64,000 bases of DNA from assembly GCA_964458775.1 (NCBI GenBank), contig CAYWLQ010000007.1:5362-69361 (forward strand), given 5' to 3'. Positions 19,548 to 27,634 of this stretch are shown piece after piece. The notes under the pieces are model-generated. The model was not told the DNA's origin. It worked only from the letters and a program-made list of their open reading frames with translations, and made no database searches. Both the position numbers and the translations under genes were made by a program. The stretch is from CAYWLQ01 sp964458775 (lineage in GTDB: Bacteria; Myxococcota_A; Polyangia; JAAYKL01). The stretch's first letter is position 1. Each line of letters begins with the position of its first letter.

Positions 19548-20376
19548 GAATAACGACTCCCTCGCAAGAATTGTTTTTTTTGTTGCATTCTATATTGTTA
19601 CGGCTTTTCTTCCTCTAATATCTCATTCATTCGGAACGCTAAACGACCTTCGCTATAAAATCAAAGGCGCTGACGGTAATCTTTGGGAACCCTTAATGGG
19701 AGGATATGCACAAGTTAGCGGTAGGGAGCAAAAGGGTACGCTGGCTATTACTTTTGATGACGGTCCGGACCACAGGACAACTCCAATAATTCTAGATATT
19801 CTAGACAAAAACAATATAAAAGCTGTTTTTTTTGTAAATGCCGCCAAAATACACCCAAAAACCGCAGGAGGAACGGAGAATCAAGCTGTTCTGAGAGATA
19901 TTTATCGAAGAGGTCATTTTATCGGAAGTCATACTTTTTCTCACAAAGACATCACACAATTGGATGATTCAGGCTGGCAAAATGAAATAGTCCAAGCAGA
20001 ACAAATAATCGCGTCAATAGCAGGAAGAAAACCGGTACTTTTTAGACCGCCTTTCGGTAGTATTAATGATGTCTCCGTAAGAAGACTTGCAGCCGGAGGA
20101 TACACAACCGTCATGTGGAATTTGGATTCTGAAGATTGGCGCGCCGGAACTTCTCTGGAAGTATTCAGCAATACAAAAAAAGTAATCGAAGAAAATCCTG
20201 ACGGCGGAGTTCTACTATTTCACGATACAAACAGAAGCACAGTAGAAGCTCTCTCCTTGGTATTTGAATGGTTAGAGGAGAGAAACAATTCTCTTGTCGC
20301 TCAAAAAAAACAACCGTTAAAGCTTGTAGGAATAGAACATTATATACGCAAAGCATTTCCGCTTAAAAAGAAATAG
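19528..20376 (+). CDS. Polysaccharide deacetylase (NodB-type), membrane-anchored
   Basis: A hydrophobic N-terminal helix (IVFFVAFYIVTAFLPLI) is followed by a NodB domain. The metal and catalytic motifs are intact: TFDDGPD, SHTFSH, RPPFG, the VMWNLDSEDW strand and LLFHDT. The family removes N- or O-acetyl groups from chitin-like, peptidoglycan or exopolysaccharide chains in the envelope. The start is uncertain: GTG 19525, ATG 19528 and ATG 19531 all lie 10-16 bases after GGAGGA. All overlap the end of ssb by about 20 bases, so translation is probably coupled although functions differ. The gene is convergent with the nucleotidyltransferase gene. Confidence 0.9.
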   Translation: MMRFHSRNNDSLARIVFFVAFYIVTAFLPLISHSFGTLNDLRYKIKGADGNLWEPLMGGYAQVSGREQKGTLAITFDDGPDHRTTPIILDILDKNNIKAVFFVNAAKIHPKTAGGTENQAVLRDIYRRGHFIGSHTFSHKDITQLDDSGWQNEIVQAEQIIASIAGRKPVLFRPPFGSINDVSVRRLAAGGYTTVMWNLDSEDWRAGTSLEVFSNTKKVIEENPDGGVLLFHDTNRSTVEALSLVFEWLEERNNSLVAQKKQPLKLVGIEHYIRKAFPLKKK

Positions 20377-20384
20377 AACAACTC

Positions 20385-21326
20385 TTATTGGATTTGTTGT
20401 TCATCAATCTGAAGCACATGTTCAGGTGTGACTATCGCAAAGTTAAGATCCTTTTTGACTACAGCATTCTCCATGACCACAGTATTTTCCAGTGAGACAA
20501 AATCTTCAATTATAGAATTGTCGCATAGTACAGTGCCGTGCTTAATATTGCAGTGTTTTCCCAACCTTACATTTCGACCCAAAAAAACACCTGTTTCATT
20601 AGCGTGGTATCCGTGAATTTTCTTTTGCCCTGTTACAATGTTCATATTAGCGCTAAGATATCTTTCGGGCGTTCCTAGGTCACAAAAAAAACTGTTATCT
20701 TGTACACCGAAAATTCGCGCTTGTTCTCTGATGAGAGGTACATAGGTTTCACGAACTATACAACCCTTGTCAGGAAGGCGCGCTGCCAAAGAAGGCTCTA
20801 TTACGTGAACACCTGTGAACATGTAGGGTTTTAAATCTATTCGTTCTTTGCCGAGCCAAACCAGTCGTCGAACAAGCCCCTCATTGTCTATGCCTACTGC
20901 ACCGTAAAACTCAGCGTGCTTGTCCTCTCTAAGAACTAGTGTAGCAGAGGCCTGCTTTGCTTTGTGAAATCTGACAATGCGATCAAAATCAGGCGTAAAA
21001 AGAGCATCACCGTTCACAACAAGAAACGTGTCATTTTTAAGAAAAGGCATAGCCTTTTTTATTCCGCCGCCGGTACCAAGCAATTCGGGTTCGTCTGAAT
21101 AACAAATACTTACTCCCAAATTTTTGCCGTTACCCAATCGTGACTTCAAAACATCAGGTTTCCAATGTGTGTTTATAACTATTTCATCTATTCCGGCTTG
21201 TTTTAGATTGATAATCGTTCTTTCAATATTGGCCGTACCGACAACCGGTATCATAGGTTTGGGCATATTGTCAGTTATCGGTTTAAGTCTGGTGCCGAGT
21301 CCGGCGGCTAGAATCATGGCGCGCAT
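20385..21326 (-). CDS. Sugar-phosphate nucleotidyltransferase with left-handed beta-helix tail
   Basis: The N-terminus MRAMILAAGLGTRLKP followed by PKPMIPV is the nucleotide-binding signature of NDP-sugar pyrophosphorylases, and VVNGDALF supplies a metal-binding Asp. From about residue 235 hexapeptide-type repeats (VFLGRNVRLGKHCNIKHGTV) predict a left-handed beta-helix, as in GlmU or GDP-mannose pyrophosphorylases. The enzyme would make an NDP-sugar for cell-surface polysaccharide. The exact sugar cannot be read from the sequence. ATG 21326 fits the family start; upstream in-frame ATGs at 21332 and 21356 exist and none has a clear Shine-Dalgarno. Confidence 0.85.
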   Translation of the reverse strand: MRAMILAAGLGTRLKPITDNMPKPMIPVVGTANIERTIINLKQAGIDEIVINTHWKPDVLKSRLGNGKNLGVSICYSDEPELLGTGGGIKKAMPFLKNDTFLVVNGDALFTPDFDRIVRFHKAKQASATLVLREDKHAEFYGAVGIDNEGLVRRLVWLGKERIDLKPYMFTGVHVIEPSLAARLPDKGCIVRETYVPLIREQARIFGVQDNSFFCDLGTPERYLSANMNIVTGQKKIHGYHANETGVFLGRNVRLGKHCNIKHGTVLCDNSIIEDFVSLENTVVMENAVVKKDLNFAIVTPEHVLQIDEQQIQ

Positions 21327-21420
21327 AGACATAGAAATAGCAGTACTCTCATACAAATAGCAAATAACAGAGATGTTAGTTTTTTATCAACAGATGACTA
21401 TTAAAACAAAAGATAGAAAC

Positions 21421-22095
21421 CTATTCCGGTGCCGCTTCTTCTTTGGGGATTCTTGTTCCGTCAGGAGCAACTTCTTCGTCTTCGTCAAAGACAGCAACTT
21501 TGATTGTTGCAATCAGATGATTGAAGTGTGCGTTTATTGTAGTATTTCCTGACTTCATTCCGGTAAGTCTTACCCAACTTTGTCTTCTACTCGGATCAAC
21601 AATAGGTTCAACTTTTACAATTTCCGGGTCATCACTCGACCATGTCGGCAAATAACCTTCAATAAACGCATTTTTTTCGCTTCTAACCTCCGCATTTACA
21701 TTTTCTTTTACCTGTCCTGTCCATAACCTAAGTTTTTCATGGGAAACATTTATGGATGCCGCAATTTTAACTCTTACTTTTACAGTAGCTTTAATATCTG
21801 TTTTTACTACCTCCACATCAACCTTGGCCTCTCCGGAAGCTTTGGCAGTCACCGTTCCGTCTGCATCCAACTTTATTCGTTCCATGTCTTCTGAAAACCA
21901 AACAATATCCTTATACCCCTCAATAACCTTGCCGTTTGCGTCCAAGACTCGAGCTTCCAGCTTATGAGAGGAACCGGCACCTTCCAATATAAGCTCACTA
22001 GGAACAATTTCCACGCTTGCCGGTTTTGGAGAGCATCCCAAATAACAAAGAGCCATTCCGACCATCACCATTCTTGCTTTAATAATAGATTCCAT
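21421..22095 (-). CDS. Lipoprotein with bacterial Ig-like (BIG2-type) domains
   Basis: A lipoprotein signal (VMVGMALCYLGC) leads into two beta-sandwich-like segments. The first contains VWFSEDMERIKLDADGTVTAKASGEAKV, split around a typical BIG2 pattern of value, time-invariant rule and AKASGEA. The second has WSSDDPEIVKVEP and a GMKSGNTTINA strand. The product probably sits in the periplasm or on the surface as a structural or binding module. The ATG at 22095 has AAGGG eight bases upstream. It follows the DUF1573 lipoprotein gene by 33 bases on the same strand. No enzymatic motif is visible. Confidence 0.65.
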   Translation of the reverse strand: MESIIKARMVMVGMALCYLGCSPKPASVEIVPSELILEGAGSSHKLEARVLDANGKVIEGYKDIVWFSEDMERIKLDADGTVTAKASGEAKVDVEVVKTDIKATVKVRVKIAASINVSHEKLRLWTGQVKENVNAEVRSEKNAFIEGYLPTWSSDDPEIVKVEPIVDPSRRQSWVRLTGMKSGNTTINAHFNHLIATIKVAVFDEDEEVAPDGTRIPKEEAAPE

Positions 22096-22128
22096 TATTT
22101 GATCCCTTCTTGTTTGATTCAAATATTT

Positions 22129-23274
22129 CTATTCTTCTTTCGCATCCGACGATTCAGCCGTCTTTTCTTTTAACATCTTTGAGATACGTTCGGTCTGAAG
22201 TTTCTTCAATGCATTACTACGGATCTCCGGCATATTTCTTTTTTGCGAAATAACATATTTGATTTCTATTACCGGTTCAGTAGTGTCTGTTGTTTCCACC
22301 TTAATCAATCCTTTATAGCTTTTGTCCAAAGACAAATCCGAAGCTATAACCTCAGCAACTATTTGAACCTCTGTGGAGGAGGTTTTGGGATATGTAAACT
22401 TGAGGCGATTATCACTGTCTGAAACTTTCTTTACCTTAAACTGTTTTTTCAAACGACTGGAGATATCAATATTCCTTGGATTAAAACCATCTTCTGACCT
22501 TGTAAAGTGAACCTGTTGAGGGAATTTAAGGTTTCCTACAATCTGTGCACGGACTGAAATTACAAAATCTGGAGAACCTGCACCTTCCAGCTCAAGTTTG
22601 ATTGATGTGCTTATATTCTCTGCTTTGTTTTGGCCGTCAAACGTTATTTCAATCTCAGACACGCCGGGCTGTTCCAAAGCAGTTTGTTTGACTCTAAATC
22701 TGGAGTCACCGGACAAAACAGACTTGATTTTAACCTTTTCCGGTTCAACAATACGAAGACTTGCAGTCTTTGACGAGGATTGTCCAATCGGGATTTCACC
22801 GAATGAAATGCTACTTGGAGTTACCTCAATATCTACCAGAATTTCCCCTTTTATGGTCAGATTAAATTTTGGGTTATCAGGATCGTTTGAAAATACCGTA
22901 ATACGCTTGGAAGAGATTCCTTTTCTTCCTCTGGTGTTGAAAACAGCTTTCACCTCACCTTCTCCTCCCGGCGGGATAGAACCTGTAGAAAGTACCGAGG
23001 TTGTACAACCGCAAGAACTTGTAGCTTTTTCGAGAATGAGCTCCTTGTCACCGGTATTCTTTATTTTATAAATATGCTCTACGCTCTCTCCCTGCTTAAC
23101 CTTTCCAAAATCAAACTCAGGCTCAGCTGCAAAAATTACCGGTTTACCCAAAGCACCCGATGTTTTTTCGTCAGTTACGGTTACCGTCGGTTCATTCTTT
23201 TTACATGAAGAAACTATAAATAAGACCACAACTACTAAAACTAATAGTCCACATCTATTGATTCTTTTTACCAT
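22129..23274 (-). CDS. DUF1573-domain lipoprotein
   Basis: A lipoprotein signal ends at C24 (FIVSSCKK). The DUF1573 signature lies at about residues 50-95: FDFGKVKQGESVEHIYKI, NTGDKEL and SSCGCTTS. Further immunoglobulin-like beta modules follow (SFGEIPIGQSSSKTASL), ending in a charged, Lys/Glu-rich tail. Total length is 381 residues. DUF1573 proteins are exported, Ig-like modules of unknown function. The downstream BIG2-type lipoprotein gene is probably co-transcribed, so both may be envelope structural components. Confidence 0.8.
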   Translation of the reverse strand: MVKRINRCGLLVLVVVVLFIVSSCKKNEPTVTVTDEKTSGALGKPVIFAAEPEFDFGKVKQGESVEHIYKIKNTGDKELILEKATSSCGCTTSVLSTGSIPPGGEGEVKAVFNTRGRKGISSKRITVFSNDPDNPKFNLTIKGEILVDIEVTPSSISFGEIPIGQSSSKTASLRIVEPEKVKIKSVLSGDSRFRVKQTALEQPGVSEIEITFDGQNKAENISTSIKLELEGAGSPDFVISVRAQIVGNLKFPQQVHFTRSEDGFNPRNIDISSRLKKQFKVKKVSDSDNRLKFTYPKTSSTEVQIVAEVIASDLSLDKSYKGLIKVETTDTTEPVIEIKYVISQKRNMPEIRSNALKKLQTERISKMLKEKTAESSDAKEE

Positions 23275-23385
23275 TAAAACCTCAGCTTTCTTTGAAAATC
23301 ACAAAAAAACAACCTCTTCTAATATCGCTTTGAACTGCAAAACGAAATCATTATGACAGATTTTGTAGTTATTGTTAATTGAAGA

Positions 23386-23417
23386 AAATTCGATAAAAAA
23401 ATGATTTTTTCGAATTT
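23386..23417 (-). terminator. Hairpin downstream of secG
   Basis: AAATTCGA and its complement TCGAATTT flank A/T tracts that extend the stem to about 13 bp with one bulge and a 4-base loop. It lies 12 bases after the secG stop on the minus strand, suiting a terminator for the pgk-like/tpiA/secG operon. The stem is AT-rich and the following T-run is short, so strength is uncertain. Confidence 0.45.
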
Positions 23418-23428
23418 AGAATATACAA

Positions 23429-24025
23429 TTATTCCTCATCCTCATCTTCATCGTTAGAAGGCTTTTGAGGAGGAATTTCAGCCGCCGGTTTTTCCTCAGC
23501 TGCCGGTGCAGAGGGCTTCAATCCTACCGGAAGAGAGGCTTTGTCGGCAGATTTTTCTTCAGCATCTTCATTAGGTTTTGCTGCTGCTTCGTCTGAAGGC
23601 TTTTGTGTTTCTGCTGCTTCGGAATCAATTTTATCCTTAACAGCTTCCTCGTTATTTTGATCCGCTGCCGGTTCTTCTACTGTTTTTGTCGGTGTTTCTT
23701 TTTCAACATCCTTAGGAGTTGAAAGAGAAACACTTTCTACAGCTTTAGCCTGCTCGCTTTTCAATGCTTCAACAGCTTTAGCTACATTGTCGGAGCGAGA
23801 AGTGGATAGGAAAGCAAGAACTATAGAGGTTATCATAAACAATCCTGCTACAGCTCCCGTTATCTTACCGATAAATGATCCGGCTCCGCGAGGGCCGAAT
23901 ACTGTTTGGCTTCCTCCTCCGCCGAATGCAGCACCGATTCCGGAGCCTTTTCCTGTCTGAAGAAGAATAACTAGAATCAAGAAAATACAAAAAATTACGT
24001 GCAATACAATAAATAGCGTAAACAT
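23429..24025 (-). CDS. secG: Preprotein translocase subunit SecG with long acidic tail
   Basis: Residues 1-75 match SecG: a first membrane helix with VILLQTGKGSGIGAAFGGGGSQTVFG, cut here at the conserved Gly-rich loop, and a second helix near residues 53-73. SecG assists SecYE during protein export. The remaining 120 residues are a low-complexity Ala/Glu/Pro/Lys tail ending DEDEDEE, making the protein about two to three times the usual length (about 75-110). The pgk, tpiA, secG gene order is common in bacteria and supports the call. It starts 50 bases after tpiA. Confidence 0.93.
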   Translation of the reverse strand: MFTLFIVLHVIFCIFLILVILLQTGKGSGIGAAFGGGGSQTVFGPRGAGSFIGKITGAVAGLFMITSIVLAFLSTSRSDNVAKAVEALKSEQAKAVESVSLSTPKDVEKETPTKTVEEPAADQNNEEAVKDKIDSEAAETQKPSDEAAAKPNEDAEEKSADKASLPVGLKPSAPAAEEKPAAEIPPQKPSNDEDEDEE

Positions 24026-24075
24026 AGCTCGCTTTTCTACTTTCGCCTCGCTCTGTTGTCAAGAAGCGGTTGATA

Positions 24076-24828
24076 TTATTTTGCAGCTTTGATTATTCCT
24101 AGGAATGAATCCGCTGTTAACGCCGCACCTCCAACCAATGCACCGTCTACATCCTTTTGAGAGATAAGCTCAGCAGCGTTATTGGGTTTAACGCTTCCGC
24201 CGTATTGTATACGCATAGATTCGGCCGCTTCGTTGTCAAAAAGTTCGGTTACCAATTTTCTGACAAAAGCATGAGCTTCTTGCGCTTGCTCTGTTGTAGC
24301 AGTAACTCCTGTTCCTATAGCCCAAACCGGCTCATAGGCAATTGTTACTTTTTTGAGTTGATCTTTGCTAAGACCTACAAGACCGGCTCTAACCTGAATA
24401 TCCAGTCGCTCTTCAGTTTTTCCGGCATTCCTCTCTTCAATTTGCTCTCCTATACAAAGAATGACATCCAAATCGGCAGCTAAAAGTGCATCCAATTTCT
24501 TTCTTATAATTTCATCCTTTTCACCGATAACGTGTCTTCTCTCTGAATGTCCGACCAAGGCAAAGGAACAACCCGCATCGATAAGCATATCAGTTGCAAT
24601 CTCGCCTGTAAAAGCACCGGGTTTTTCATAAAAAACATCTTGTGCACCGACTTGAATTTGACTTCCGGTCAGCACCTTAGCCACCGCCGGTATAGCCAAG
24701 AATTGCGGAACTACCGCGATATCAGCGTTGACGTTCCCCGCTCCGGCGGCCAAAGCTTCGGCCAGTTTTACCGATTCGGCGATGGTCATATTCATTTTCC
24801 AGTTTCCGGCAATATAAGGTTTACGCAT
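24076..24828 (-). CDS. tpiA: Triosephosphate isomerase
   Basis: The 250-residue enzyme interconverts dihydroxyacetone phosphate and glyceraldehyde 3-phosphate. All active-site elements are present: N9 and K11 in AGNWKMN, H94 in LVGHSERR, E166 in AYEPVWAIGTG with the flexible loop 6, and the phosphate-binding YGGSVKPNN. It begins 14 bases after the pgk-like gene and precedes secG. Unlike its upstream partner this enzyme looks fully functional. Confidence 0.97.
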   Translation of the reverse strand: MRKPYIAGNWKMNMTIAESVKLAEALAAGAGNVNADIAVVPQFLAIPAVAKVLTGSQIQVGAQDVFYEKPGAFTGEIATDMLIDAGCSFALVGHSERRHVIGEKDEIIRKKLDALLAADLDVILCIGEQIEERNAGKTEERLDIQVRAGLVGLSKDQLKKVTIAYEPVWAIGTGVTATTEQAQEAHAFVRKLVTELFDNEAAESMRIQYGGSVKPNNAAELISQKDVDGALVGGAALTADSFLGIIKAAK

Positions 24829-24842
24829 TGAGACCTCTCTTT

Positions 24843-26042
24843 TTATTTTGCAGTGTATTCAAGCGCGCCGATTCCCGACGGCACTTTACCTTCCAGTAAA
24901 TCCAGTGAAGCATCACCTCCACTGGAAACATGATTAAATCCCTTTTCAAGACCGAATTTATAAACCGCTTCTGATGAAGCCTTGCCGACAACCACTGAAA
25001 ACGCTGCCGAACCGGCAACGAATCTAGCCATAGACAAAGTTCCTGATGAAAACGTTTCGCGTTCAAATAACCCCATAGGTCCGTTCCACAGAACAGTTGC
25101 AGCTTTGCTTACAATGTCCTTAAATAGATTTTTGGTTTTGGGACCGATATCGAACACATGGGCATCACTAGGCACATCATTAAGATTGACAATGCTTTCC
25201 GATGATGCAGCGTCATCCGCACCTACCGAAAAATCGATAGGAAACACTAACTTTACTCCAATATTTTTAGCTCTAGAAATCAAATCTCTTGCTAATGGAA
25301 ACCTGTTTTCTTCCACTTTTGATTTACCCAAAGAGTAACCTTGTGAAGCCAGAAAGGTATTAGCCGGTACTCCGGCTACGAGAATTGTATCCGCTTTATC
25401 CAAATAATGTTGTATTAATGGTAGCTTCTTCGAAAAATCCCCTCCACCTATTACTGCAACCATAGGCTTTTCGACTTTACCGGCCATATGTGTCAATGCT
25501 GTGAGTTCTTTTTCCAATAACATTCCACAAGCGCGTTTGGCTGTATATCTTGGTACACTTACAACAGAAGCAATATTTTGGTTCAAGGTTTTTACTGATT
25601 CATTTATATAGATTTCTCCTAAAGCAGCCAGCTCCCGTGCAAATCTTTCGTCATTAGAACTCTCTCCGCTGTGAAATGACAGATTCTCTAGAACAGCAAT
25701 TTCACTATTTCTCAAATCAAGAACCACTCGTTTTGCACCGTCACCTATGCAAGAATCAGTTAGTAAGACTTCTCCTGCCGGAACTAATTCAGCAAGTCTT
25801 GCAGCCACAGGTTCCATGGACAGAGCAGGTACAGTTTTACCTTTAGGGTTGCCCAAATGTCCCATAATAATAACTCTTGCTTCATTTGCTATCAGGTACT
25901 CGATAGTGGGAAGCAACAAACGAATAAGCTGATCATTATAAACCTGCTTATCTTTAACGGGGACATCTAAATCAGCTCGAACAAGAACACGCTTACCCGC
26001 TACATCCATAGCAGTCATTTTTTTTATTGCAGAAAGATTCAT
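24843..26042 (-). CDS. Phosphoglycerate kinase paralogue lacking catalytic and substrate-binding residues
   Basis: The 399-residue length and overall pattern are those of PGK throughout (LPTIEYLI, HLGNPKGK, IGPKTKNLF, WNGPMGLFE, DASLDLLEGK). Key residues differ by direct comparison with the conserved motifs. RVDFNVP has become RADLDVP (Asn to D26), DDTRIR is NDQLIR (Arg to L39), HLGRPKG is HLGNPKG (Arg to N65), LENxRFH is LENLSFH (Arg to S122), TAHRAH is TLNQNI (Arg to Q155), GGAK is GGGD (Lys to D202) and GGGD near residue 353 is VGKA. The 3-phosphoglycerate basic patch and the transition-state Arg and Lys are therefore missing. The frame is intact and the operon includes tpiA and secG. Probably a catalytically inactive paralogue; a divergent active enzyme is less likely. 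Confidence 0.88.
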   Translation of the reverse strand: MNLSAIKKMTAMDVAGKRVLVRADLDVPVKDKQVYNDQLIRLLLPTIEYLIANEARVIIMGHLGNPKGKTVPALSMEPVAARLAELVPAGEVLLTDSCIGDGAKRVVLDLRNSEIAVLENLSFHSGESSNDERFARELAALGEIYINESVKTLNQNIASVVSVPRYTAKRACGMLLEKELTALTHMAGKVEKPMVAVIGGGDFSKKLPLIQHYLDKADTILVAGVPANTFLASQGYSLGKSKVEENRFPLARDLISRAKNIGVKLVFPIDFSVGADDAASSESIVNLNDVPSDAHVFDIGPKTKNLFKDIVSKAATVLWNGPMGLFERETFSSGTLSMARFVAGSAAFSVVVGKASSEAVYKFGLEKGFNHVSSGGDASLDLLEGKVPSGIGALEYTAK

Positions 26043-26461
26043 ATAATTACCGATTAAATAACCACAACACCCGCAAGGTTGCTTCGACTATTTCTACAAA
26101 AATAGTTAAGGACATATATTCACCCATCTCGGATACGTCAAGAGAGAGAAAGGATCTACATATCAAAATATAAAGCAGACACAGAGACTCATTCTGCAAC
26201 TTCTCAAAAAGAGGATCATTCTTGGATCTAGGTCTGTGAAGGAGGTCAGCAACTCTCCCTTTTCAAGGGATGATTATTTTCTTACTGCTTTTTTTATTGT
26301 TTTGGCCGTTTTTTGAGAAGCTACTCAGTTTTTTTATAACAGGCCGGCGTTTATGGCGGGAACAGAAATTTGTTTTACTGTTTCCTAAATAGCAAATTAT
26401 CTGTTTTCTTTTTGCAAATAACACTTGCACCGATTGATTCTGTCGATAATTCTGATAATTA
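26043..26461. other. 419-bp gene-free region between pgk-like and expansin-like genes
   Basis: This divergent intergenic region carries the promoter of the pgk-like operon on one side and of the expansin-like gene on the other. Its centre holds the palindromic element described at 26200-26320. I see no open frame of note and no tRNA. Confidence 0.5.
26200..26320. repeat. 121-bp inverted-repeat element with internal palindrome
   Basis: CTTCTCAAAAA at 26200-26210 is the exact reverse complement of TTTTTGAGAAG at 26310-26320. Between them lies a perfect 6-bp hairpin with a 3-base loop (TCCCTT/AAGGGA, 26256-26270). The internal CCCTTTTCAAGGG core resembles the CCCCTTTTTCAAAGGG core of the 39-bp repeat near 45575. 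It may be a decayed miniature element or a structured regulatory region. No target-site duplication was identified. Confidence 0.4.
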
Positions 26462-27472
26462 ATGGAATATACGAATCACTACTTTTTGATATTTGAGGCT
26501 TTGTTTTTTTTCAGCAGTTGCTCATCAGATCAAACTATTCCTTCTGATTCAAGAAAACAAAATGAAATGGACAGTGCCGTTGTGGACACCGCTGTTATAT
26601 CGGATGAAAACTTCGAAACAGAAATTAAGGTTGATATAGATACGCGTACAGAAACCGATAGTCATACAAAAGAAGACGTTGACACCTCGGTTTCTAACGG
26701 AACAGACACCATTGACACAGATTCAGACTCAAAAAATGAATCTGACAGTAACATCAATATCGATACAGAAAGATATGATTCGCAGGCTCCCACAATACCT
26801 ACCGCCGATAACAAAGGCGGTGCGGGAAACATAACTACCTACGGAAATGTTACAGTGCATGAACCCAGTTCGGGAGGTGCTTGTAATTTTGGCGTAACAA
26901 ATATCTATAATTTTGCTGCTATTAATGTAAATCTGGAGCCTGGTGACGGATTGGGTTCTTGGAGGGAAGGACGCATTTGCGGCCAATGCGCTGAAGTAAC
27001 AGCTCTAACAGCAGAGGGTCCCAAAACCGCTACAGTCAGAATAGTTGATAAATGTCCGGATGACTACTGCGGAATTGATTTGGGAGGCGCGCCGGCAAAA
27101 GCAATAATGGGAAATCAACCAGGCAGATACAACGGTACATGGAAATTTATTCCGTGCGACGGCAACGAAGGTGTCTCAGACGCACCTCCTTCCATATTTG
27201 TTAAAGAAGGCTCAAATCCTTGGTGGGCTGTTATTCAAATCAGAAATCCCCCGGCAGCTCTTCTCCGAATAGAGTGGCATTCACAATCAGGTCAATCAGG
27301 AGAATTTTCTTATGCTTCAGAAGCGGAAAATTTTTATTCTGTTCCGGAAATTGTTAGAAACTCAGACGAAGAGATTACCCTATCATTCTTTTTTGATTTT
27401 AATCTAACCCTGGAAACGGTTGTTACCGGAAATAAACTGACAATCGAAAATGCATCATATTTTTTTAAATAA
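26462..27472 (+). CDS. Expansin-like lipoprotein (double-psi beta-barrel plus CBM63-like domain)
   Basis: The 336-residue protein begins with a hydrophobic segment ending FFFSSC (C20). An Asp/Ser/Thr-rich linker (DTDSDSKNESDSN) runs to about residue 110. Residues ~125-232 resemble the expansin D1 barrel: GGACNFG, CGQCAEVTAL, then VRIVDKCPDDYCGIDLGG. D196 and D206 sit where bacterial EXLX1 has D71 and the essential D82. Residues ~233-315 resemble the D2 cellulose-binding domain (NPWWAVIQIRNPPAALLRIEW). Expansins loosen plant cell wall or cellulose networks without hydrolysis. The extra cysteines and lipid anchor are unusual. The signal segment is short and contains a Glu, so the N-terminus is less certain. 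Confidence 0.8.
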   Translation: MEYTNHYFLIFEALFFFSSCSSDQTIPSDSRKQNEMDSAVVDTAVISDENFETEIKVDIDTRTETDSHTKEDVDTSVSNGTDTIDTDSDSKNESDSNINIDTERYDSQAPTIPTADNKGGAGNITTYGNVTVHEPSSGGACNFGVTNIYNFAAINVNLEPGDGLGSWREGRICGQCAEVTALTAEGPKTATVRIVDKCPDDYCGIDLGGAPAKAIMGNQPGRYNGTWKFIPCDGNEGVSDAPPSIFVKEGSNPWWAVIQIRNPPAALLRIEWHSQSGQSGEFSYASEAENFYSVPEIVRNSDEEITLSFFFDFNLTLETVVTGNKLTIENASYFFK

Positions 27473-27492
27473 CAGGCTTGAAAAAAGAAAAA

Positions 27493-27534
27493 TCCGATTC
27501 ACACTACTTCAAAGGCTTTTTTGTGCCGAATCGG
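27493..27534. other. Inverted repeat downstream of expansin-like gene
   Basis: CCGATTC at 27493 pairs with GAATCGG ending at 27534, extended by CAC/GTG across a small bulge, with a roughly 20-base loop containing a T6 run. It follows the expansin-like stop by about 20 bases. It could act as a terminator, but no T-run follows the stem on the plus strand. Confidence 0.35.
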
Positions 27535-27634
27535 TACATTCGTAGTATATGCATTTGGATAACAAGTGTTATTTTATAAAATTGGCCTCTGAAATTAGAG
27601 GCTGAAATTAGAGATAGAGATATCATATCGATTT

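Noticed and set aside
20377..20401. AACAAC/GTTGTT inverted repeat between convergent genes as a terminator
   Set aside because: The stem is AT-rich with a 13-base loop and no T-run on either side; it partly overlaps a coding end.
24076..24828. Possibility that tpiA is degenerate like its upstream neighbour
   Set aside because: All four catalytic residues and loop 6 are intact.
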